A stretch of DNA of 46,980 nt from an uncultured Microscilla sp. (GTDB lineage: Bacteria > Bacteroidota > Bacteroidia > Cytophagales > Microscillaceae). A program made the position numbers and the translations under genes. Below the pieces are notes generated by a model that saw only the letters and a list, made by a program, of their open reading frames with translations, searched no databases and was not told the origin of the DNA. This document shows positions 35,161-45,200 of the stretch, piece after piece (the stretch's first letter is position 1; each line of letters opens with the position of its first letter). The stretch is taken from positions 1 through 46,980 of the forward strand of contig NZ_CANLRP010000050.1 in assembly GCF_947493425.1 (NCBI RefSeq). Reading direction: 5' to 3'.

Positions 35161-35454
35161 ATGAAAATAGTAACAGTTGGCAGAGCGCCAGACAATAACA
35201 TTATTTTGTTTGATGATAAGGTGTCGGGTAAGCATGCATCGTTTACCTTGACCGACAAACAAGAGTATTATGTGCAAGATTTTAACTCTACCAATGGCAC
35301 TTTTGTAAACGGCAACAAAATAGGCAATGAACCCTTTCAAATATTGCCTAAAGATACCGTTAAAATAGGCAAAACTATAGTGCCTTGGCAAACCTACCTG
35401 AGCGACCGGTTCGAACCCGCAAAAACTTTCCCAAAAGCGCCTGCTCGCCAATAA
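35161..35454 (+). CDS. Stand-alone FHA-domain protein
   Basis: A 97-residue protein that is just one forkhead-associated domain, a phosphothreonine-binding module. Conserved residues are present: Gly7-Arg8 in VGRAPDN, Ser22 and His25 in SGKHASF, Asn45-Gly46-Thr47 in STNGTFVNG, and Asn50. The C-terminal extension (about 15 residues) is basic. Such small FHA proteins normally serve as adaptors in Ser/Thr kinase signalling or type VI-like secretion, but no kinase, phosphatase or secretion gene lies nearby. The ATG at 35161 opens the first beta strand directly, so it is well placed. Confidence 0.9.
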   Translation: MKIVTVGRAPDNNIILFDDKVSGKHASFTLTDKQEYYVQDFNSTNGTFVNGNKIGNEPFQILPKDTVKIGKTIVPWQTYLSDRFEPAKTFPKAPARQ

Positions 35455-35792
35455 AGATTTTTATAAACCGGGGCACTTTGGTGGCATAACCAGATGATGT
35501 TGGGAGTAACTAAAAAATTAAAGTCTGTATTTTCTGGTGACTCCCTTATTGTTGTAATGTCTGTGCCTTGGTTGCATACAGCAGCATAGATGGGGTACAA
35601 ATTTAAAAAAGATATACAAAGTATTGACAACTTTTCTAATTTACTTCGCTGGGTTGATTTCATTCCTTGAATTTGTTTAGATTTGCCGGATTAATTATAG
35701 ATAATTCAAGAGCCTGTAATATGCCTTGCCTGATCATAGGTGTGGTTTTTGGGGAAATGATTCTTGAACTAACCACAGAAGTAATATAAAAA
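35455..35792. other. Intergenic gap, nothing identified
   Basis: About 340 bases between the FHA gene and the TPR regulator. No gene, terminator or clear promoter could be supported. Confidence 0.4.
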
Positions 35793-37805
35793 ATGAAAGT
35801 CCTGCCCATTGCTTGGGTCTGTTGTATAGCAGACACCAAAAAAATATGCATCTGTTTATGTATGACAGTGTTATGCTGTTTGGTACTAACCACTGCTCAG
35901 TCAAAGCCTCATTCTAAAATCCAACGACAAATAGAACAGCTTACTGCTCAACTGCAACAAGCCTCCTCTATTCCTCAGAAAGTAAAACTACTTTATCAAT
36001 TGGGTGAACTCCATAAATTTGAATACAAAAAAGCCATTCAGTATTACCAAAAAGGGGGAGCCCTTGCCTCCAAAGCCCACGATATGGCGGGGGTTGCTCA
36101 AGGGCACGTACTACAGGGCAAGCTACACCTGAGCTATCGTAGTTTTGACAAAGCCTGGCAGCAGTTTAAAAAGGGAGAGGCAACGGCTCAAAAGTACCAG
36201 CTGGTAGCAGCACATATTGATTGTTTGAATGGCATTGCCTCGGTACTGATAGAAAAAAACAAACAGCACAAAGCACGTACTCTTTATCATAAAGCACTGA
36301 AGCTTGCCCAACAACTCAACGACCCTGAAAGAATTTGTTATACCAACATTCGCATTGGAGAGTTCCATCGTTTGCAAAAAAACTATGATTATGCTTTTGA
36401 GTATATAGCCAAAGCCTTGAAAATTGCCCGACACTATCAAATGGTTGCTTTGGAGTATGAAGGATTGATGGTAAAGTCGACTGCTTATACCGATTTGGAG
36501 CAGTTTGACCAGGTAGAACAACTTGCCCATGAAGCACTAGAGGTAGTGGCTAACACCAATAATAGTCATTTGCTTGCGGGAGCCTACAACAATTTGGCTA
36601 TAGCCAACACTTGTCTTAAAAAATATGACCAGGCGATTGGCTATTACACCAAAGCTTTACGCATTAAACAAAAGACTAAAGACAATGGCAGGTTGGTTAT
36701 TTTGTACCATAATATAGCCGATTTATATCGAAAATCTTTGCAATACGATTTGGCGATTACTTACTTTAAGAAATCGCTCGATTATACCCAAAAACGAGGT
36801 GATGTACTGGCTACTGGGGTTATGTTGAGAAACATAGGCGAAGTGTACCATCTAAAGCAGGCATACACACAAGCCGAAAAATACCTGAAGCAAAGCGAAG
36901 CCAAGGTGCAACAGGCGTCATCGTTGTTTGAAACCAGTGCTACCTATCAGTTGTTGGCGCGTAACTATGCTGCTCTAAATGATTTTAGGCAGGCATATTA
37001 TTATCAGGCAATGCATAAAAAGGCGAACGATAGTATATTTAACAATGAAAAATCGGAAAGTATAGCCAAGCTGGAGCAACACTATAAGGAAGAGCAAAAA
37101 CAAAAAGCCATTGCTTTGTTGAAAAAAGAAACGAACATGCAGCGCCAGAAAACTGTTTTTCAGCGAAAGCTACGCAATATAGCAGTAGCCGGGCTGTTGT
37201 TGGCGGTGTTAGTAGTGGTGTTGTTGTACAACCGATACCAGTTGCGGCATAAAATACTGCAGCAAAAAAGCCTGGCTTTGGCGCAAGAAAATGCGCGCCA
37301 TAAGGCCGAAGGGCAACGCCTGGAAGTAGAGCAAAAGCTGAAACAGGAAGAAAATAAGCGGTTGAGGCTAGACCTGGAGTATAAAAACCGTGAACTTGCC
37401 ACCTCTACCTTATTGATGCACCACAAAAACGAGGTGTTGACCAATATCCAGGGCGAATTGAGTTCTTTTCAGCATCAGGTACCCCCAAAACTGAGCAGTA
37501 ATATTCAATCTATCAAAAAGATTATTCAAGAAAACAACCACCTGGAAGAAGAATGGGAGCATTTGAAGATACACTTTAACCAGGTACACCCCAACTTTTT
37601 TGGTCTTTTGCAGCAACGTTTTTCTCACTTGTCGCAACATGATTTAAGGCTATGTGCTTATATTAGAATTGGACTTACCAACAAAGAGATTGCGCGTATT
37701 TTACACGTAGAGTTTAGAAGTGTACAAGTGGCAAAATACCGCCTCAAAAAGAAGATAGGTTTGACCAAAACAGAAGATCTCAGCCAGTTTATACAACAAT
37801 TATAG
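35793..37805 (+). CDS. TPR-TM-HTH regulator (LuxR-like C terminus)
   Basis: A 670-residue membrane-tethered regulator of a kind frequent in Bacteroidota. An exported N terminus (hydrophobic ICICLCMTVLCCLVL up to about residue 36) leads into about nine TPR units (about 50-410), probably periplasmic. One transmembrane segment lies at about 455-475 (VAGLLLAVLVVVLLY), then a long charged coiled coil (480-545), and a cytoplasmic C-terminal HTH (about 605-665). The last includes LSQHDLRLCAYIRIGLTNKE and IARILHVEFRSVQVAKYRLK, which follow the LuxR/GerE helix pattern. The likely role is transcription control in response to an envelope signal sensed by the TPR part. The start at 35793 leaves 17 residues before the hydrophobic core; the Met at 35862 is an alternative. 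Confidence 0.85.
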   Translation: MKVLPIAWVCCIADTKKICICLCMTVLCCLVLTTAQSKPHSKIQRQIEQLTAQLQQASSIPQKVKLLYQLGELHKFEYKKAIQYYQKGGALASKAHDMAGVAQGHVLQGKLHLSYRSFDKAWQQFKKGEATAQKYQLVAAHIDCLNGIASVLIEKNKQHKARTLYHKALKLAQQLNDPERICYTNIRIGEFHRLQKNYDYAFEYIAKALKIARHYQMVALEYEGLMVKSTAYTDLEQFDQVEQLAHEALEVVANTNNSHLLAGAYNNLAIANTCLKKYDQAIGYYTKALRIKQKTKDNGRLVILYHNIADLYRKSLQYDLAITYFKKSLDYTQKRGDVLATGVMLRNIGEVYHLKQAYTQAEKYLKQSEAKVQQASSLFETSATYQLLARNYAALNDFRQAYYYQAMHKKANDSIFNNEKSESIAKLEQHYKEEQKQKAIALLKKETNMQRQKTVFQRKLRNIAVAGLLLAVLVVVLLYNRYQLRHKILQQKSLALAQENARHKAEGQRLEVEQKLKQEENKRLRLDLEYKNRELATSTLLMHHKNEVLTNIQGELSSFQHQVPPKLSSNIQSIKKIIQENNHLEEEWEHLKIHFNQVHPNFFGLLQQRFSHLSQHDLRLCAYIRIGLTNKEIARILHVEFRSVQVAKYRLKKKIGLTKTEDLSQFIQQL

Positions 37806-37830
37806 CAATGCAGGATTTAATAAATCAAAA

Positions 37831-37871
37831 AGCCCCCAATGAGCTTTAAATTGTACAGCGCATTGGGGGTT
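37831..37871. terminator. Hairpin terminator between convergent genes
   Basis: Stem AGCCCCCAATG / CATTGGGGGTT around a 19-base loop. The minus-strand copy is followed by CTTTTTG, so it mainly serves the lipoprotein gene at 37889-38593 and may also end the TPR-HTH transcript. Confidence 0.7.
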
Positions 37872-37888
37872 TGCTTATATTAAACTGT

Positions 37889-38593
37889 TTAACAGCGAGC
37901 CAAACAAGCTTTGTACAGGTATACACATGCCGTAACAGCAGCAATGTCTACCAGCCCCGCGCCAATGGCACAACCTATGGCACAAGGAACACAAGTAGCC
38001 ACACAGCCTATAAATACAGTGCCTGCGGTACCAGCTGCTACCCAAAGGCAAGCAATTGCCTCGTTGTAGCAAGCATCGCCACAGTTGGCAGCGATTCTCA
38101 TTGCTGGGTCGTTGGTCATCAGTTGAATGCTTTTTTGGGCCACAGTGTTTTGGTCTTCCTGGCGTAGCTGGCTTAGCTCCGGATATTTTTTCATTACCGC
38201 TTGTTGCTTTTGCACCAACAAAGTCAACAACTTTGTATCAAGCCCCATTTTGGCGCTCAACGTTGCTACCCCTGCCGCTGTCCAGCCTTGTTGGGCTTGT
38301 GTGCTATGTGTGGCACGTATGGCTTTTTCATACGCATTTACATCACCGTTATAACGCTTTTCTATAGTTTCGCCTTGCAGTATATAAAACTTGGCCAAAG
38401 TGTGCATATAAGCCTTAAAATCCTGGTCTTGTGAAATCTTGTTTGCCAAGGTGTTTAAGTTAACCCTGGGGGTGACAGGTGTCGCCTGATTGTTTGCTGG
38501 AGCAATGCTTTCTTTTTTACTACACGAGGTAACTAAAACCACAAAAGACAATACAAGGAGTAAAAACTGAACAGGTTTGTTATAAGTAATCAT
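37889..38593 (-). CDS. Lipoprotein with 10-Cys hydrophobic C-terminal domain
   Basis: A 234-residue lipoprotein (lipobox VVLVTSC, Cys24). Residues about 40-165 are a helical, polar region. Residues 171-234 are quite different: a hydrophobic, Gly/Ala-rich domain with ten cysteines (CGDAC, IAC, IGC, ATC, VPC, IGC, TAC, KAC and a final ARC at the very C terminus). This organisation resembles small disulfide-rich peptide bacteriocins (halocin C8 has a similar count and hydrophobic loops), carried at the end of a longer precursor. That is a pattern-level resemblance, not a family assignment. No immunity or transport gene is adjacent. The lipobox means it would be tethered unless the tail is released. 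Confidence 0.6.
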   Translation of the reverse strand: MITYNKPVQFLLLVLSFVVLVTSCSKKESIAPANNQATPVTPRVNLNTLANKISQDQDFKAYMHTLAKFYILQGETIEKRYNGDVNAYEKAIRATHSTQAQQGWTAAGVATLSAKMGLDTKLLTLLVQKQQAVMKKYPELSQLRQEDQNTVAQKSIQLMTNDPAMRIAANCGDACYNEAIACLWVAAGTAGTVFIGCVATCVPCAIGCAIGAGLVDIAAVTACVYLYKACLARC

Positions 38594-38960
38594 TAGTAAT
38601 TATGTTTTGGTTAATTATTTTTTGATGTTGCAAAGGAAGGGGAGGAGGGGATAAAAAACTATTGAGAGCACCCTACAAGGCTTATACAGTACAGTGTTTA
38701 ATACCCTACAAAAGCAATACTGAAGAGACTTTTTGGTATTTAATTGGTGTGGAGTAGTATTTTTAGTAGGAGAGCCCTTGAGTAGAAGAAAGTTTTTCAC
38801 TTCCATTTCATCAAAAACAGGTAATCTTGATGGAGCAAAAGCAAGTTACAAAACTTGCGGCTATTGTGAGATTTAAGTCTGGAGATTTACACCAGATTAT
38901 GAGGGCAAAATTCGTATAAAGTGCCTATTATGTGAACCGATCAAAGCGAGTTTCTAAATT

Positions 38961-39004
38961 CTCCGAGGGCAAGCTCGGAGTTACGAAGCGAACTTGATTC
39001 GGAG
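38961..39004 (+). repeat. Repeat copy 1 flanking the RHS toxin gene
   Basis: CTCCGAGGGCAAGCTCGGAG (itself a hairpin) followed by a short linker and GAACTTGATTCGGAG. Similar to 39081-39126. Confidence 0.5.
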
Positions 39005-39080
39005 CTCTGCCAACGGCTAATTTTAGATAAGTGTTAAAAAGCAAGACATTGTTCAGGACACCTGTCCCAAAAGCTTGCCT

Positions 39081-39126
39081 GCTCTTAGAGGACAAGCTTG
39101 GAGTTGTAAACCGAATTTGATTCGGA
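39081..39126 (+). repeat. Repeat copy 2 flanking the RHS toxin gene
   Basis: CTCTTAGAGGACAAGCTTGG then AGTTGTAAACCGAATTTGAT and TCGGAG, aligning with 38961-39004. Confidence 0.5.
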
Positions 39127-39245
39127 GGAACAGGTGAGGACGCTACTTTTTAAAAATAGCTGGGTAGAGTAGGACTTTATAATAAAATCTTGTGAAAGTT
39201 TCAATAAGTTCCTATTTTCAGGGATCGAACTATCACTTACAACCT

Positions 39246-42200
39246 ATGAATCCACCACCAGAAAATGGTTCGGGGCAATTTCTTGCCACCGACCAAGGCA
39301 AAACCGAAAGCAATGCCATCGAGATACCTTCTATTGCCCTGCCCAAAGGTGGTGGCGCTATCAAGGGCATCGACGAAAAGCTCAACGTCAATGCCGTCAA
39401 TGGCACTGCTTCTTTTAGCATTCCCCTCCCCTTTTCGCCCGCCAGAGGCACCACCCCAGCCCTATCGCTTGCCTACAACTCGGGGGCGGGCAATGGCATT
39501 TTTGGTTTGGGCTGGAGTCTGAGTTTGCCCTCTATCAAGCGCAAAACCAACCAAGGTTTGCCCCAATACCTAGATGCTATAGATTCAGATGTTTTTTTGT
39601 TGTCGGAGGCAGAAGATTTGGTGCCTGCCTTTGCCCAATTACCCGATGGCAGCTTTGCTCTAGACGAAACGGGCGAGTACCTCATCGACGAAAAAACCTC
39701 GCCTGATGGCAACCACCTCATTCGCCGCTATCACCCGCGCATCGAAGGAGGCTTTGCACGCATTGAACGTTGGCAACACCTAGAGTCGGGCGCGCTCAAA
39801 TGGCGCGTAACCAGCCGCGAAAACTTGACCACCCTCTATGGTTGGACGGCTCAAGCCCGCATTGCCGACCCTGCCAACGACGCCCACATTTTTGAATGGT
39901 TGCCCGAATTTAGCTTTGATGACAAGGGCAATTGTGCCCATTATATTTACAAACAAGAAAACGCCCAAGGCTTTGACCCTGCCTTGGTGCACCATCAAAG
40001 CCGCGTCCAAGACGAGCAACTCAGCTACACCAATACTTACCTAAGCCGAGTGCTTTATGGCAACCGTACCCCTTACGCTGGTTTTGGCGAAAGCCTGCCC
40101 CCCGAAATCGACTATTTGTTTGCCACCGTGCTCGACTATGGCGAGTATGACGCCACCACCCCCAACGAGCCAATCAATGATTGGGGCTTTCGCGGCGATG
40201 CTTTTTCGGACTATAGGGCGGGATTTGAGCGACGCACCACCCGTCTTTGCCAAAGGGTATTATTATTTCACCGTTTCAACGGGCAAGACGAGTACAATGG
40301 CTTGGTGAAATCGTTGGATTTTGGCTACAACCAAACCCAAGCCGAGGGTTTCACTTTTCTGGAAAGCATCACCGCTTGCGGCTACATCAAACAAGCCGAC
40401 GGCAGCTATTCAAAAAAGGCAATGCCCCCGCTAGAGTTTGCCTACCAATCCCTTGCTTGGAACCGCGAAGTGCGCACTATCAAATCTGAGCATTTGGTAC
40501 ATGCCCCCGTGGGGCTTTCTTCGCCTTGGCAATTGACCGATTTGTATAACGAGGGCTTGGCGGGCGTGCTCACCGAACAAGCGGGCGGTTGGTATTATAA
40601 GGCAAACTTGGGCAATGGGGCGTTTGCTCAAGCCCAGCTCGTGTCGCCCAAGCCTTCGTTTGGGGGTTTGGGTGGGCAAATGCAATTGAGCGACTTGGAG
40701 GCAGACGGCAAAAAACAATTGGTAAGCTATAGCCCGCTTGCCCCTGGCTATTTTGAGCTAAACAATCAAGGCGAATGGGAAGGCTTTCGCCGCTTTGATG
40801 CCTTGCCCAATATTGATTTGAACGACCCGAATGCCCGTTGGCTTGACCTGAATGGGGATGGCAAGGCGGAGGTGCTCATTAGCCAAGAGCAAGTATTTAC
40901 TTGGTATGCCTCGAAGGGCAAAAAGGGCTTTGGGCAAGCAAAGAAAACCCTGAAGCCTACAGACGAAAACACGGGCGCCACTCTAGTATTTGCCGAAGCC
41001 ACCCAAACCATTTTTCTTGCCGATATGTCGGGCGATGGGCTCACCGACATTGTGCGCATTCGCAATGGCGAAGTGTGCTATTGGTCAAACTTGGGCTATG
41101 GCAGGTTTGGCAAAAAAGTGACGATGAGCAATGCCCCTTGGTTTGACGCCCCCGATGCCTTTAACCCTGCCTTGCTGCGCCTTGCCGACATTGACGGGTC
41201 GGGCACAAGCGACATTATTTATTTGGGCAAAAACAAGTGGACTTGTTGGCAAAACCTGCACGGCAACAGCTTTGCCGAAACGCCCTTTGAGTTAGAAGCT
41301 TTCCCTGCCATTCATCCCCAAGCCCATATCACCGTAGCCGATTTGTTGGGCAATGGAGTAGCTTGCATTGTGTGGTCGAGCGGACTTGCCAAAGACACCA
41401 CTGCCCCCCTGCAATACATTGACCTCATGGGCAGCCAAAAACCTCACTTGATGGTGGGTTACACAAACAACTTGGGCAAAGAAGTAACGATGGAGTACGC
41501 CCCCTCTACCCAGTTTTACCTTGCCGACCAAGCAGCAGGCACGCCTTGGGCAAGTCGCTTGCATTTTCCCGTGCATTGCCTCGCCAAGCTCACCACTGAA
41601 GACAAAATCACGGGGCATTGTTTCACCAGCAGCTACACCTACCATCATGGCTATTATGACCACCCCGAACGCGAGTTTCGTGGCTTTGGGCGGGTAGAAC
41701 AAACCGACAGCGAAAGCTTTGCCCATTGGGTGAAAACCGAGGCGAGCAACCTCACCGAAGAAGCCCTGCACCAAGCGCCCGTGCTCACCAAAACTTGGCA
41801 CCACACGGGGGCTTTTCTAGACAATGACCGACTGCTTGCCCAGTTTGAAAAAGACTATTGGCAGGCACAACTAGAGCGCCAAGGCGAAGAAGTGAGTCAC
41901 CACGAAACCACTCTAGTGGAAATGATTGAAGTCGAGTTGAACCCCCAAGAATGGGTGGAGGCGTTGCGAGCTTGCAAGGGCAGGGCATTGCGCAGCGAGG
42001 TGTTTGCCCAAGATGCTACCGAAGACGCCACTGCCGAAGAACAGCTACAAGCGCTAACGCCTTACACAGTCACGCAAAGCAATTGGGTAGTGAAGCTGCT
42101 GCAACCCAAGGGCAACAATGCCCACGCGGTGTTTATGGTGCAGCCCAGCCAAAGCCTGAGCTACCATTATGAACGCAACCCCGAAGACCCTCGCATTGCC

Positions 42201-45200
42201 CACCAACTCAATGTAGCGTTTGACGAATACGGCAATGTGCTAGAGTCGGCGGCGGTGGTGTATCCACGCCAAGTGACAGATGCCTCGTTGCCCGCTGCCA
42301 CTCAAGCCGCCCAAAGCACCACCACTATTTTGTATACCCAAAACGCCTTTACCAATGACGTGATCGACGATGAGGCTTACCGCTTACGTTTACCTGCCGA
42401 GACAAAAACTTTTGCCCTCAAGGGCGTACCCAAAGACGGGAACTATTACCAGCTTTCCGATTTTGACCAAATTCTTTCAAATACGCATTCGGAAGAGGCT
42501 TTGTACCACGAAATTGACCAACCCTTGACGGCAGACAAAGCCCAAAGGCGACTCATTGAGCATGTGCGCTCTACTTATTATCAAAACAACTTGAGCGGCG
42601 CTTTGCCCCTTTATCAACTAGAATCGTTGGGCTTGCCTTACGAGAGCTATCAGTTGGCGTACACGCCCGAGCTAGTGGCAGACATTTTTGGGACTAAAGT
42701 AGGTGATGCGGTGCTCACCGAAGGGCGTTTTTGCCACAGCGAAGGCGACGCCAATTGGTGGGTGCGTTCGGGGGTGGTGCAGTTTATAACAGACAGCGAA
42801 ACCCCTGCCGAGGCTCAAGCCCGTTTTTATGTGCCAGTGGCTTTCGCCGATGCCTATGAAGCGGTGACCAAGGTACGCTATTATGGCAATGAGTATTTGT
42901 TGATTGCCCAAACCGAAGATGCACTGGGCAACCGTGCGGGGGTGAATGTGTTCAACTTTCGTACCCTTGCCCCCCAACAGATGTACGACATCAACGGCAA
43001 TTTGTCGGAAAGCTTGAGCGACGAATTGGGTTTGGCGAAAGCCCTTGCCGTGATGGGCAAAGGCAACGAAGCCGACGCGCTGACAGGGCTAGAAGCCACC
43101 TCCAACGCCAGCGAAACCGCCAACATTGAAAGCTTTTTTGCCGCTGCCGACTCTGACGCCCTCACCAACGCGGGCAAGGCATTGCTCCAGCACGCTACCA
43201 CGCGTTTTGTCTATGACCTAGCCGCCTACACCCGCGAAGGCAAGCCTGTGGTGGTGGCTGCCATTAGCCGCGAGCAACATTCGCAACAAGTAGCTGATTC
43301 GCCCGTGCAAATTGCCCTAGAGTATGGCAATGGCTTGGGTGAGGTGGTGATGCAAAAAACTCAAGCCGCGCCAGGGCTTGCCAAGCAAGTGGTCATCAAT
43401 GCCGACGAAAGCATCACCATCAACGAGGTGGACACTACGCCCCAATTGCGTTGGATTGGCAACGGGCGCACCGTGAAAAACAACAAGGGCAATGTGGTGA
43501 AACAATACGAGCCTTATTTTTCGGTGAGTCACCATTACGAAGACACCAAGGAATTGGTAGAAACTGGAGTAAGCCCTGTGCTCTATTACGATGCGGTGGG
43601 GCGACTCATTAGAACCGACATGCCCAACGGTACTTTTTCTAAAGTGAGTTTTACGGCTTGGCGCCAAAGCTTGTACGATGCCAACGACACAGTACTCGAG
43701 AGCGATTGGTATGCGGCACGGGTGGGGCGATTGATAGACGAGGCGTTGATTGCAGACGGCAAAGACCCTGCAAAAGAAGAGAACGCTGCGGAGCAAACCG
43801 CCTTGCACGCCCAAACGCCCCAAGTGCTGCACCTCGACACCTTGGGCAGACCTGTGTTGCAAATAGACAACAACAAAGAGCTTGATGAAGACCACCAAGA
43901 AAATGAGACGTTCTACCACACTCAAGCAAACCTAGACACAGAAGGCAACCTGCGCGCAGTGACCGATGCCCGCGACAATTTAGTGATGCGCTACAAATAT
44001 GACATGTTAGGCAACAAGGTATACCAAGAAAGCATGGACGCGGGCAAGCGTTGGCTCTTGCTCAATGTGGTGGGCAAGCCGCTCCGCACTTGGGACGAAC
44101 GCGACCATGAGTTCCGCTATTTCTATGACGCCTTGCAACGCCCCAGCTATAGCCAAGTGCTGGGGGGCGATGGCGACACTCCGCTCGACCACATTTTTAG
44201 CCGCACTATTTATGGCGAACAAGAATTGACCGCAGGGCGAGACAACGAAGCGGCGGTACAAGCCCTCAACATTTTGGGGCAAGTGACCCGCCAATACGAC
44301 ACGGGTGGGCTGGTGCATAGCCCTGCGTATGATTTTAAGGGGCAACCGTTGAGTACCAGCCGCCAGCTTTTCAGTAAATATAAGGAGGTGGCAAACTGGA
44401 CGGAGGCGAATATGCTCGCCGATTTGGAAAACGAGGCGTTCGTTTTTACCACCCGCACCGATGCCTTGGGACGCATTGTGGAGCAAACCACCCCTGACGG
44501 CAGCGTGATCACTCCTAGCTACAACGAGACGGGCTTGCTGACCAGCGAAACCGTGACCCACCCCAGCGAGGCAACGCCCAGCACTTACATTGCCCGCATT
44601 GCCTACAACGCCAAGGGGCAGCGCGAAAAGATAGTGTATGGCAACCAAGTGACCAGCCGCTACAGCTACGACTCTGAGACTTTTGGGCTGTTGCGGCTGG
44701 TGAGCCAACAACAAAACGGCGACCCACTGCAAGACTGGCGCTATACCTACGACCCCGTGGGCAATATATGCCAAATAGAAGACAGTGCCGCGCCTGTAGT
44801 GTTTTTCAACAACCAAAAAATCACGAGCCTTGCCACCTACACCTACGACGCCTTGTACCGATTGATAGCCGCCACGGGGCGCGAAAACAGCGCCGCCCTG
44901 AGCTTTGGCAACCAAGACAATTGGAACGATGACGCCTTTGCCCATGACATGCAACCCAACGACCCTATGGCAATGCGCAACTATACCCAAAGCTACCAAT
45001 ATGACAGTGTGGGCAACATCTTGCAGATGAAACACACTGCCAGCGGCAACAACTGGACGCGCCACTATGCTTATGAAACCGCCAACAACCGCCTGACGAG
45101 TACCCAAGTGGGTAGCTACACCTATAGCTATGCCTACCACACCCAACACGGCTTTATGACCAGTTTGCCCCACTTGGCAGACATTGGCTGGAACTTTTTG

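Larger units (their letters stand above)
38594..39245. other. Repeat-bearing gap upstream of the RHS toxin gene
   Basis: Contains two imperfect copies of a short repeat (38961-39004 and 39081-39126) that end in CGAA(C/T)TTGATTCGGAG, and a palindrome AGGACACCTGTCC near 39056. The window's last 19 bases carry the inverse of that ending. No gene is apparent. Confidence 0.5.
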
